A stretch of 64,000 bases of DNA from CBDBFH01 sp965204775. Its GTDB lineage: Bacteria; Pseudomonadota; Alphaproteobacteria; JAPOUT01; G958296285. Below the pieces are notes generated by a model that ran no database searches, was not told the origin of the DNA, and saw nothing but the letters and a program-made list of their open reading frames with translations. The position numbers and the translations under genes are program-made. This document shows, one piece after another, positions 56,899 through 64,000 of the stretch. Position 1 is the first letter of the stretch, and each line of letters begins with the position of its first letter. Where the stretch lies: contig CBDBFH010000029.1 of assembly GCA_965204775.1 (NCBI GenBank), forward strand, positions 62,001 to 126,000, written 5' to 3'.

Positions 56899-58134
56899 GT
56901 GAAAATCGTCATTTTGGGCGCAGGGCTTGCCGGAGTCGCCTCCGCCTGGTTCCTCGCAAAGGATGGACATGACGTCTGCGTCGTCGACAGGGAGCCGGAT
57001 GTTTCGCTGGGCGCAAGTTTCGCCAATGGCGGCCATCTCTCCACCGGCGATATTCAGCCCTGGGCCGGGCCGGAACTGCCGCCCGCCCTCCTGAAAAGCT
57101 TCCTTTCAGCCAACGCGCCCTTTCGCCTCCGCCCCGGCCTGTCCGCCTCCTACTGGAGATTTGTCTTCCAGCTTCTCCGCAACAGTTCTCATTCCCGAAA
57201 CGCAGACGCAACCCGGAAACTTCTGCCTCTGGCCGCGCTCAATCGCAAACTCCTCTCCGGTCTGCGCGAAAGCCTGACCCTCGACTATTATTCGCAAACC
57301 GGCGGGGCGCTTCATCTCCTGTCTGCGCCCGAAGACGGCGGCAATCTCCCGTCCGGCCAGCCGCTCTCGCCCGAAGCGTGTCTCCGCCTGGAACCCGCTC
57401 TGCGCCATGCGGTCGAGAGCGGCAGGATCGGCGGCGGCCTCTTCTTCCCCGATGACGAGACCGGCGACGCCCGCCGCTTCGCCTGCGCGCTGGCCGGGCA
57501 TGCCCGCAAAAAAGGCGCCGCCTTCTTCTTCGGAGCGCCGGCGGCGGCCAAACGCGAAAAAAACCGAATCGCCGAAATCTACGCCGGAACCCGCCGCTTC
57601 CCGGCAGACGCCGTTATCCTCGCTCTGGGGACGGGCAGCGCCGCCTTCGCCCGCAGCCTCGGCTTGCGCCTGCCCGTCCGGCCCGTCCACGGATACTCGG
57701 TCACCATGCGCACACAGGGCAACGCCGCGCCGCTCATCGGCCTCGCCGACCGCAGGCGCAGAATCGTCGTCAGCCGCCTCGGCGGCAAATTGCGCATCGC
57801 CGGACTCGCCGATTTCTCCCCCGCCCCTCATCCCGATCCCGCCCGCCGGTGGCGCGTGCTGCGCGAGTTCTGCCTCGACCTCCTGCCCGGAAGCGTCCGG
57901 CCCGAAACCGCCGAAAACTGGACCGCCGCCCGGCCCATGACCCCCGACGGCCTCCCATTGCTGGGACAAGCCGCCGGGATCGACAATCTCTGGCTCAATA
58001 CCGGACATGGCAGTTCCGGCTGGACGCTCTGCCTCGCCACCGCTCAACTTACCGCCGATCTGATCGCCGGGCGAACGCCCCCCCTCGACCCCGCCCCCTT
58101 CAGCCTCGCGCGTTTCTCCCCCGCCGCCGGCTGA
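56899..58134 (+). CDS. dadA: D-amino-acid dehydrogenase (DadA-type FAD oxidoreductase)
   Basis: A 411-residue FAD-dependent oxidase/dehydrogenase that deaminates D-amino acids and feeds electrons to the respiratory chain. It opens with the dinucleotide-binding motif KIVILGAGLAGVASAWFLAKDG and the DadA-type VDREPDVSLGASFANGGHLS; the C-terminal motif is WTAARPMTPDGLPLLG then LNTGHGSSGWTLC. The start is GTG at 56899. Its end overlaps the convergent DUF934 gene by 35 bp. Confidence 0.9.
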   Translation: MKIVILGAGLAGVASAWFLAKDGHDVCVVDREPDVSLGASFANGGHLSTGDIQPWAGPELPPALLKSFLSANAPFRLRPGLSASYWRFVFQLLRNSSHSRNADATRKLLPLAALNRKLLSGLRESLTLDYYSQTGGALHLLSAPEDGGNLPSGQPLSPEACLRLEPALRHAVESGRIGGGLFFPDDETGDARRFACALAGHARKKGAAFFFGAPAAAKREKNRIAEIYAGTRRFPADAVILALGTGSAAFARSLGLRLPVRPVHGYSVTMRTQGNAAPLIGLADRRRRIVVSRLGGKLRIAGLADFSPAPHPDPARRWRVLREFCLDLLPGSVRPETAENWTAARPMTPDGLPLLGQAAGIDNLWLNTGHGSSGWTLCLATAQLTADLIAGRTPPLDPAPFSLARFSPAAG

Positions 58135-58618
58135 GGATCGTCTCCCCCGGCAGGCCCCCGGAAGGCTGATACCACGACGTCAACTCCGCCATCGCTTCGC
58201 GCCAGGCCTGCTCGTCCGCGCCCGCGCCAACTTCAAAGGCGTCAAAGCCGCAGCGCGCCATGAAAAAAAACTGGTCGCGCAAAACATCCCCCGTCGCCCG
58301 CAACTCGCCTTGCCAACCCATATGCTCGCGCAAAATCCGCGCCTGCGAATAGGCCCGCCCGTCCCGGAAAACCGGAAACTCCAGCGCGATCAAATCCAGA
58401 TGCCCCAGATCACCCGCCAGCGCCGCCGGGTCCTCGCTGTTCGGAAGCAAAACCCCTGTCTTGCCCCGGCGGGCAATCAACCCCTCGCGCTCCGCCCGCC
58501 AGCGCAGCAGCGAAACCAGAAGCGGCGCGCGCTCTTCAATCGCCTCCTCAATCTCTTCGTCATCGCCGACGCGCCGCCACGGGTCGGGGATAAATCTGCC
58601 CCCCTTAAGCAGCGCCAT
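58100..58618 (-). CDS. DUF934 protein of the sulfite reductase operon
   Basis: A 172-residue DUF934 (CysH-associated oxidoreductase-like) protein. Recognisable segments are LLPNSEDPAALAGDLGHLDL and LIALEFPVFRDGRAYSQARI then REHMGWQGELRATGDVLRDQ, the family signature. DUF934 genes nearly always follow nitrite/sulfite reductase genes, as here (14-bp overlap). Its role in sulfite reduction is not defined. The ATG is at 58616-58618. Confidence 0.9.
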   Translation of the reverse strand: MALLKGGRFIPDPWRRVGDDEEIEEAIEERAPLLVSLLRWRAEREGLIARRGKTGVLLPNSEDPAALAGDLGHLDLIALEFPVFRDGRAYSQARILREHMGWQGELRATGDVLRDQFFFMARCGFDAFEVGAGADEQAWREAMAELTSWYQPSGGLPGETILSRRRGRNARG

Positions 58619-60263
58619 ACAGTTTCTCTTTGAAGGGCGCGGCTCCAACCCGCCGCCACGTCTCCAAAAACGCCTCGCCCGGGCGGCGCAAATCGCGGTA
58701 AACCCCGACAATCGTCTCCACCGCCTCCACCGCCTCGTCCTCGGTGAAGGCCGGGCCGATGATCTGGCCCAGCGCCGCGCTCTCATCCGCCGAACCGCCC
58801 AGCGACAACTGAAAATACTCCGTCCCTTTCTTGTCCACCCCCAATATCCCGATATGGCCGACATGATGATGGCCGCAGGCGTTGATGCAGCCCGAAACCT
58901 TGATCTTCAACTCACCGATGTCGTCCTGCCGCGCCGGGTCCTTAAAACGCTCGCTGATCTTCTTCGCAATCGGAATCGAGCGCGCATTCGCCAAATTGCA
59001 ATAATCAAGGCCGGGGCAGACAATATGATCCGTAATCAGGCCGATATTGGCCTCGGCCAGACCCGCTGCGTCCAGCCTCCGCCAGAGCGGGAACAAATCC
59101 CGCTTGCGGACATGCGCCAGCGTGATGTTCTGCTCATGCGTCACCCGCGCCTCGTCAAAACTGTAGGCCTCGGCAAGATCGGCCAGCGCCTCCATCTGTT
59201 CGGAACTTGCATCGCCCGCAACCCCGCCAATCGGCTTCAGCGAAACATTCGCAATCGCATAGCCGGGAGCCTTGTGCGGAAACACATTCGTCCGCACCCA
59301 TCGCGCAAATTCCGGCTCCCGCGCCTGCTCCGCCGCCGGCTCCTCCGAATCCTCCGGCAGCTCATCAAAATCAGGCGGCGCAAAATAGGCCCGAACCCGC
59401 GCCTCCTCCTCCTCAGGCAGCGCCAGCGCCCCGCGCGCCTGCACGCGGGCAAACTCCGCCTCAACCTGGCGGCGCATCTCCTCCGCCCCCAGCGCGTGAA
59501 CCAAAATCTTGATCCGCGCCTTGAACAAATTGTCCCGCCGCCCATGCCGGTTATAAACCCGCAAAATCGCCTCCAGCCACGCCAGCAAATCCCGCCGCCG
59601 CGCCGCCGCCACAACCTCCTTGCCGATCATCGGGGTGCGACCCTGGCCGCCCCCCGCAAAAATCCGGAACCGTGTCCCGCCCCCCTCGCCGCGAAACAGC
59701 GCAATCCCGATGTCATGAACCCGAATCGCCGCCCGGTCCCGCTCGCAGCCGGTCACCGCAATCTTGAACTTGCGCGGCAAAAACGAAAACTCCGGATGAA
59801 ACGTCGACCATTGCCGGATGATCTCGCACCAGATGCGCGGGTCCTCAACCTCGTCCGCCGCCGCCCCGCCATACTGGTCCGCGGTCACATTGCGGATGCA
59901 ATTGCCGCTCGTCTGGATGCAGTGCATCTCGACATCGGCCAGGTCAGACAAAAGATCGGGAACATCCTTTAACTGCGGCCAGTTGAACTGAATGTTCTGC
60001 CGGGTGGTGAAATGCCCGTAACCCTTGTCATATTTGCGCGCAATATGCGCCAGCTGCCGCAACTGCCACGAACTCAACGTCCCATACGGAATCGCAACCC
60101 GCAGCATATAAGCGTGCAGCTGAAGATACAGCCCGTTCATCAGGCGGATCGGCTTGAACTGCTCCTCGGTCAGCGCGCCCGACAGGCGGCGCAAAACCTG
60201 GCCCCGAAACTGCTCAACCCGCTCCCGGACCAGCGCATGGTCAAACTCGTCGTAGCGATACAT
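58605..60263 (-). CDS. cysI: Nitrite/sulfite reductase, siroheme hemoprotein
   Basis: A 552-residue siroheme-[4Fe-4S] reductase of the CysI/NirA type, probably assimilatory sulfite reductase. It has two ferredoxin-like halves. The cofactor Cys ligands are in the second half: CPGLDYCNLANARSIP and SGCINACGHHHVGH (C-x5-C, then C-x3-C). Arg/Lys residues that bind the substrate anion lie in FTTRQNIQFNWPQL and CERDRAAIRVHD. An acidic stretch (ELPEDSEEPAAEQ) near residue 310 is an insertion. It starts one base inside the DUF2849 stop and is followed by DUF934. Confidence 0.93.
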   Translation of the reverse strand: MYRYDEFDHALVRERVEQFRGQVLRRLSGALTEEQFKPIRLMNGLYLQLHAYMLRVAIPYGTLSSWQLRQLAHIARKYDKGYGHFTTRQNIQFNWPQLKDVPDLLSDLADVEMHCIQTSGNCIRNVTADQYGGAAADEVEDPRIWCEIIRQWSTFHPEFSFLPRKFKIAVTGCERDRAAIRVHDIGIALFRGEGGGTRFRIFAGGGQGRTPMIGKEVVAAARRRDLLAWLEAILRVYNRHGRRDNLFKARIKILVHALGAEEMRRQVEAEFARVQARGALALPEEEEARVRAYFAPPDFDELPEDSEEPAAEQAREPEFARWVRTNVFPHKAPGYAIANVSLKPIGGVAGDASSEQMEALADLAEAYSFDEARVTHEQNITLAHVRKRDLFPLWRRLDAAGLAEANIGLITDHIVCPGLDYCNLANARSIPIAKKISERFKDPARQDDIGELKIKVSGCINACGHHHVGHIGILGVDKKGTEYFQLSLGGSADESAALGQIIGPAFTEDEAVEAVETIVGVYRDLRRPGEAFLETWRRVGAAPFKEKLYGAA

Positions 60264-60580
60264 CAGACCGCCTGCTTGCCCAGATCCAGCCGAACCGTCG
60301 GACCGCGCCGCCTGATCCGCTCGCGAACGCTCACCGCCTCAATCCCCCCCGCACCCCGAACCACCTCAAACAAATACGGCTCAACCACAATCTGATCCGA
60401 TACCCCGGCCTGCGCCCGCTCCAGCAAAGCCTGCGCGCTCTGCGCATCCTCGCCAACCGCCGCCGCCTCCAGACGCTCCGCCCAACTCCCGTCCGCAGTA
60501 AAATACACCACCTCGCCGTCAACCAGACGATTGGCCGTCACGCATTGAACCTGCGCGCCTTTGCGGGCATGTTGCGCCAT
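60263..60580 (-). CDS. DUF2849 protein of the sulfite reductase operon
   Basis: A 105-residue DUF2849 protein. The pattern QCVTANRLVDGEVVYFTADGSWAER is its signature, and the protein is regularly encoded just before CysI-like reductases. Its function is unknown; a small modulatory role in siroheme or sulfite metabolism is inferred from context only. The ATG at 60578-60580 follows AGAGGAAAAT. It is the first gene of a three-gene unit. Confidence 0.88.
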   Translation of the reverse strand: MAQHARKGAQVQCVTANRLVDGEVVYFTADGSWAERLEAAAVGEDAQSAQALLERAQAGVSDQIVVEPYLFEVVRGAGGIEAVSVRERIRRRGPTVRLDLGKQAV

Positions 60581-60650
60581 ATTTTCCTCTTCCCATGTGT
60601 AAAAAAGACGGAAATACGATTTTATAATGTATTTGATCCCGCCGCAAGCC

Positions 60651-61166
60651 TTAACCGCCCGCAACTTCGCAGGCCGCCCGGCGGCGAAGGGCGTCCAGCT
60701 GCGCAAGTTGTTCCTCGCCGGTGATCAGGGTGCGGAAGACGGCAACGCCCCGGGTCGTCGGGGAGTAAATCGCTCCGGCAGGCGAATCCGGCCTGTCCGT
60801 CAAAGTGATCTCTAACGATCCGCTCCCGGCCTGCCGGTCGTTGAGGGTGTAGAAATTATCGCTGTTGGCCGCAAACAGCGACAGCGACCAATAGGTCTGC
60901 GGAACCTCGGCCCGCAGGCGCACGGGCCCCTGCGACAGGTCAAAACTGCACAGGGAATAGAAAAGGTCCGGGCTGGGGCGCACGACCGAGCGCCAACGGC
61001 TGTCGGCGCGCGGCGCGTGATAAATCCCGTTGATCCCTGCGCCTTCCTCCAGCGGCAGGCCAATCGGGCCCAGCATGAGCGCGCGCGGCAACAGCCAGAC
61101 GGCGGCAATGTGCGCGCCTGCCGCAATCGCCGCGACGATCAGGAGGCTGCGGGCCAGTCCTTTCAT
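60651..61166 (-). CDS. DUF1254 membrane-anchored protein
   Basis: A 171-residue protein with an N-terminal membrane helix (SLLIVAAIAAGAHIAAVWLL) and a DUF1254-like domain: SPDLFYSLCSFDLSQGPVRL and YWSLSLFAANSDNFYTLNDR. It begins inside the stop of the DUF1214 gene. The two domains are usually joined or paired in large secreted proteins; here they are separate, small and membrane-anchored. The function is unknown. Confidence 0.85.
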   Translation of the reverse strand: MKGLARSLLIVAAIAAGAHIAAVWLLPRALMLGPIGLPLEEGAGINGIYHAPRADSRWRSVVRPSPDLFYSLCSFDLSQGPVRLRAEVPQTYWSLSLFAANSDNFYTLNDRQAGSGSLEITLTDRPDSPAGAIYSPTTRGVAVFRTLITGEEQLAQLDALRRRAACEVAGG

Positions 61167-61753
61167 CCCGCCTCCTCGCGGCACATCTCGCGCCTGATCC
61201 GGGGCAGGGGCACCCGGGCAATGTCCGCTTGCGCCTCCGGCGCAGGATTGTAAAGGCGCAGGGTGATCGAAAAGAGACCGCCCGCCTCCTCGCCCGCCGC
61301 GGTCGGAATCCACGGCCCGTGCGCCATCGCCGCGCTCAGGGTGAGGGAATAGGCATCCATGCCCATCGCCTCGAAATCATGCCGGGTAAAGGCATGAAGA
61401 TTCATCGGGTTGGGTACGAGATAATGATCGCTGTCGTAAACGGTCAAACTCCACCAGCGCGCGGGCAAGGCTCCGCCTTCAAGCCGGTAGACGCAACCCG
61501 CATCAAGCGCCCGGCCCGTCTCATCCTCGAAAGCGGTCAGGTAAATCGTCTCCTGGCGCGACAGGGCCAGCAGACCCCCCAGCGCAACCTGCGCCCGCGT
61601 CCACATCCCGGCTTCCGGGCTGCCGGTCAGCAAACTTGTCTGCCAGGAGCCGTAACGCTCGGCCTGCGACAGGTTCGGATTCCGTAAAACCGCGTAGACC
61701 GAAACCGGACCCAGTACCAAACCCGCAACAATCATCCAAAACCAGCGCCGCAT
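61163..61753 (-). CDS. DUF1214 membrane-anchored protein
   Basis: A 196-residue protein with an N-terminal membrane helix (FWMIVAGLVLGPVSVYAVL) and a DUF1214 domain: ARWWSLTVYDSDHYLVPNPM and GPWIPTAAGEEAGGLFSITL then LRLYNPAPEA. A strong AAGGAGG site precedes the ATG, and a TATAAT (minus strand, about 61777-61782) may be its -10. It overlaps the DUF1254 gene by 4 bp. Confidence 0.86.
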   Translation of the reverse strand: MRRWFWMIVAGLVLGPVSVYAVLRNPNLSQAERYGSWQTSLLTGSPEAGMWTRAQVALGGLLALSRQETIYLTAFEDETGRALDAGCVYRLEGGALPARWWSLTVYDSDHYLVPNPMNLHAFTRHDFEAMGMDAYSLTLSAAMAHGPWIPTAAGEEAGGLFSITLRLYNPAPEAQADIARVPLPRIRREMCREEAG

Positions 61754-61855
61754 GATTCCTCCTTGCTCCCCCCATTATACATGCAAAAATAGCAGGATAT
61801 CCCCACTTGAAACCGGCGCGCTCCCAAACTATCTGACCCCTATCTGCAGAAAAGG

Positions 61856-61889
61856 GCGCCGGAGCCCTCCCCCCTCCCGGCTCCGGCGC
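61856..61889 (+). other. Strong hairpin upstream of the GTA-type genes
   Basis: GCGCCGGAGCC-N12-GGCTCCGGCGC, a perfect 11-bp stem, followed by TTCTTCCTCTC. There is no plus-strand gene upstream, so it could be an attenuator or regulatory hairpin in the leader of the GTA-type genes. Confidence 0.5.
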
Positions 61890-61910
61890 TTCTTCCTCTC
61901 CCGCTCCTCC

Positions 61911-62258
61911 GTGACCCCCGCCCCGCGCCGAAAACCAAAACCCGACGCCAAACGCGCCGCCTTCATCCTCGAACGAATCTACCTCCTCCTCGAACAATAT
62001 CTGAATGCCGTCGAGAACAGCCTCGCCGGCGAGCAAACCTCACAGCCCCAAACCCGCGAACGAGACGCCAGAATGCTCAATGCCCTCGCCAGAACCCTCG
62101 AAAAACTCTTCGCCCTCGAAAAAATCTTCCTCGCCCAACCCAACAGCCACAACGCCCGGCAGCACGGCGAAAGCCTCCAGAAGCAGATTGAGCGCCGAAT
62201 CTCTGCGCTCCTTGACGCCCCGGATGCGCGCCAAATTCCTCAAAAGCCTCTCCGATGA
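61911..62258 (+). CDS. Small helical protein at the head of a GTA-type cluster
   Basis: A protein of about 115 residues with no confident family. It is basic at the N-terminus, then long helices (RAAFILERIYLLLEQYLNAV and MLNALARTLEKLFALEKIF), consistent with a coiled or helical bundle. It ends inside the terminase gene (35-bp overlap). Its place fits the small first gene of GTA clusters, possibly a small-terminase equivalent. The start is uncertain: GTG 61911 lacks a clear ribosome site. Confidence 0.5.
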   Translation: MTPAPRRKPKPDAKRAAFILERIYLLLEQYLNAVENSLAGEQTSQPQTRERDARMLNALARTLEKLFALEKIFLAQPNSHNARQHGESLQKQIERRISALLDAPDARQIPQKPLR

Positions 62259-63477
62259 CGAAGCCGAATGGATGCTCGGACACTGGCCCTTCTGGGCCAG
62301 AAACGATCAACTGCCCCCCGCCGGAGACTGGTCAACCTGGCTCATCCTCGGCGGACGCGGCGCTGGCAAAACCCGCGCCGGAGCCGAATGGGTCTGCGGA
62401 CTCGCCGCCCGAAGCCCGGCCCGAATCGCCCTCGCCGGTGAAACCTATGACGCCGCGCGCTCGGTCATGGTCGAAGGCCCATCCGGAATCCTCGCCTGCG
62501 CCCGCCGCAATGCCCGCCCCGTCTTCCGCCCCTCGCGCCGCCAGATTCTCTGGCCCGGCGGCGCGTGCGCCGAACTCTTCTCTTCCGAAGAGCCGGAAGC
62601 GCTCCGCGGGCCTCAATTCCACTTCGCCTGGTGCGACGAACTCGCCAAATGGCGGCGCCCCGAAGAAACCTGGAACATGCTCCAATTCGCCCTGCGCCTC
62701 GGCGCGCGGCCCCGCCAATGCGTCACCACCACGCCCCGCCCCATCCCCCTCCTCAAGCGCCTCCTCGCCGACCCGGATTGCGCCCTCGCCCGCGCCCCGA
62801 CCTATGCCAATCGCGCCAATCTCTCCCCCGCCTTCTTCCGCTCAATCATCCGCCGCTATGAAGGAACCCGCCTCGGACGGCAGGAACTCGAAGCCGAACT
62901 CATCGAAGACGTCCCCGGCGCGCTCTGGACCCGCGCCCTCATCGAGAAAAACCGGGTCCGCAAAACGCCCCCCCTCCGGCGCACCGTCATCGCCGTCGAC
63001 CCCCCGGCAACCGGCAGCCGAAACTCCGATGAATGCGGCATCATCGCCGCCGGACTGGGTGAAGACTCTCTCGCCTATATCCTCGAAGACTGCTCCGCCG
63101 CCCGGCTCTCCCCCGTTCAGTGGGCCAGACGCGCCGCCGCCGCATATCGCCGCCATCAGGCCGCCCGCCTCGTCGCCGAAGTCAATCAGGGCGGCGATAT
63201 GGTCGAAGCCGTCCTGCGCCAGATCGCCCCGGCCATCGCCTTCCGCCCCGTCCGCGCCGCACGCTCCAAGCGCATCCGCGCCGAACCCGTCGCCGCCCTC
63301 TATGAGCGCGGCTGCGTGCGCCATCTCGGCGCGCTCCCACGCCTCGAAGACCAGATGTGCGCCTTCACCGGAAACCGCGCCGGATCTTCCCCCGACCGCC
63401 TCGACGCCCTGGTCTGGGCCGTCGCCGACCTCCTTCTCGGCGGAAACGCCGCCGCCGCACGTCTGCGCCGCCTTTAA
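62224..63477 (+). CDS. GTA-type large terminase subunit (TerL)
   Basis: The DNA-packaging motor and nuclease of a gene transfer agent. The 417-residue protein has Walker A LILGGRGAGKTRAGAEW near residue 40, Walker B-like FAWCDELAKW, the coupling motif VTTTPRPIPLL, and a C-terminal RNase H-like nuclease with VIAVDPPATGSRNSDECG, VAEVNQGGDMVEAVL and SPDRLDALVWA. These runs are close to the alphaproteobacterial GTA terminases I know. It overlaps the previous gene and is followed 27 bp later by the portal. Confidence 0.92.
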   Translation: MRAKFLKSLSDDEAEWMLGHWPFWARNDQLPPAGDWSTWLILGGRGAGKTRAGAEWVCGLAARSPARIALAGETYDAARSVMVEGPSGILACARRNARPVFRPSRRQILWPGGACAELFSSEEPEALRGPQFHFAWCDELAKWRRPEETWNMLQFALRLGARPRQCVTTTPRPIPLLKRLLADPDCALARAPTYANRANLSPAFFRSIIRRYEGTRLGRQELEAELIEDVPGALWTRALIEKNRVRKTPPLRRTVIAVDPPATGSRNSDECGIIAAGLGEDSLAYILEDCSAARLSPVQWARRAAAAYRRHQAARLVAEVNQGGDMVEAVLRQIAPAIAFRPVRAARSKRIRAEPVAALYERGCVRHLGALPRLEDQMCAFTGNRAGSSPDRLDALVWAVADLLLGGNAAAARLRRL

Positions 63478-63504
63478 GCCCCAACCCGCGAGTCTCATCC
63501 GCCC

Positions 63505-64000
63505 GTGAACGCCGTCAACCCCGCCCCGCCGCGCCGCCGAGGATTCTTCTTCTCCCGCCGCCCCGCCGCGCCCGCCCAAAAAACCAGCCGCGTCCACAAT
63601 CTGATCGCCCTCCACGTCCAGGGCCAGCCCGCCTGGACCCCGCGCAACCTCGAAGCCCTCGCCCGCGAAGGCTTCCTGGCCAATGCCATCGTCTATCGCT
63701 GCGTGCGCATGATCGCCGAAGCCGCCGCCTCCGTCTCCTGGCTCCTCTATCAAGACCGCGCCGAGCGCGACGCCCACCCCCTCCTCGATCTCCTCCGCCG
63801 CCCCAACCAGCTCCAGAGCGGACCTGATCTCTTCGAAGCCTGGCACGGACACCTCCAGCTTTCCGGCAACGCCTATCTGGAAGTCGTCGAACTCGACGGA
63901 CGCCCGCGCGAACTCCACGCCCTGCGCCCCGACCGAATCCGCATCGTCCCCGGACAGCGCGGCTGGCCCGCCGCCTACGAATACACCGTCAATGGCCGCG
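63505..64000 (+). CDS. GTA/HK97-type portal protein (partial)
   Basis: The N-terminal 165 residues of a portal protein, cut by the window end. It starts with GTG; after a basic Pro-rich segment come GFLANAIVYRCVRMIAEAAA, HPLLDLLRRPNQLQSGPDLF and LQLSGNAYLEVVELDG, the HK97-type portal signature. It forms the ring through which the terminase packs DNA into the head. Direct neighbourhood to TerL supports a GTA head-gene order. Confidence 0.92.
   Translation, partial: MNAVNPAPPRRRGFFFSRRPAAPAQKTSRVHNLIALHVQGQPAWTPRNLEALAREGFLANAIVYRCVRMIAEAAASVSWLLYQDRAERDAHPLLDLLRRPNQLQSGPDLFEAWHGHLQLSGNAYLEVVELDGRPRELHALRPDRIRIVPGQRGWPAAYEYTVNGR

Noticed and set aside
61911..64000. Prophage interpretation of the terminase and portal genes
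   Set aside because: Both proteins match the GTA type more closely, and no integrase, repressor or attachment site is visible in the part within the window. The downstream part is not available, so this is provisional.

Overview
The window is a gene-dense, high-GC bacterial chromosome segment that reads as an alphaproteobacterium. The evidence is the F0 gene order atpI-atpB-atpE-b', a mutY / DUF721 / DsbA-like / smc neighbourhood, a CcrM-type (GANTC) adenine methyltransferase, ETF-ubiquinone oxidoreductase, a GAAC-N7-GAAC SOS box, a fused CcmF-CcmH, a sulfite reductase operon with DUF2849 and DUF934, and a terminase and portal pair of the gene transfer agent (GTA) type. No rRNA, tRNA, CRISPR array or insertion sequence was seen.

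Layout. 1-8.8 kb: F0 ATP synthase genes (b' is cut by the window edge and carries an apparent frameshift), smc, a membrane-anchored DsbA-like oxidoreductase, DciA/DUF721, mutY, ccrM and rnhB. 9-11.8 kb: a glycosyltransferase and nucleotidyltransferase pair, moaB and a family-4 uracil-DNA glycosylase. 11.8-27.7 kb: ETF-QO, a TPR protein, ispE, polyprenyl diphosphate synthase, ppdK, oligopeptidase B, a periplasmic ankyrin protein, msrB, a fatty-acid cluster (MaoC, acyl-CoA ligase, enoyl-CoA hydratase) and an MFS exporter.

28-53.5 kb is the accessory heart: a type IVb pilus locus of the R64/Tcp type. It opens with a structured leader that may be a riboswitch, then genes for a TcpQ-like lipoprotein, secretin PilN, PilO, PilP, an assembly ATPase PilQ with three copies of an N-terminal domain, and the platform protein PilR. 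Next come three tandem cassettes for membrane-anchored coiled-coil proteins that differ in the number of 11-residue repeats. These are followed by three complete major-pilin cassettes, each with its own promoter, conserved leader and terminator. A minor-pilin set, a DotB/PilT-like ATPase and two PilM-like proteins follow. A prepilin peptidase and two very large prepilin-like proteins close the locus. sufE and an SOS-box-controlled DnaA-domain-IV/DUF6456 regulator pair lie inside it. One C-terminal module is shared between a minor pilin and a PilM-like protein, and each of these has a neighbouring paralogue without it.

53.7-61.8 kb: cytochrome c maturation genes (ccmE, fused ccmF-ccmH), an HU protein with a perfect bidirectional terminator, a D-amino-acid dehydrogenase, the sulfite reductase operon and a DUF1254/DUF1214 pair. 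61.9-64 kb: the start of a GTA-type head cluster (small gene, large terminase, portal), which runs off the window.

Throughout most of the window the + strand is C-rich whichever strand is coding. From about 34.0 to 38.6 kb, inside the pilus locus, the + strand becomes G-rich instead. Many neighbouring genes overlap by 4 bp, and several convergent pairs overlap at their stops.
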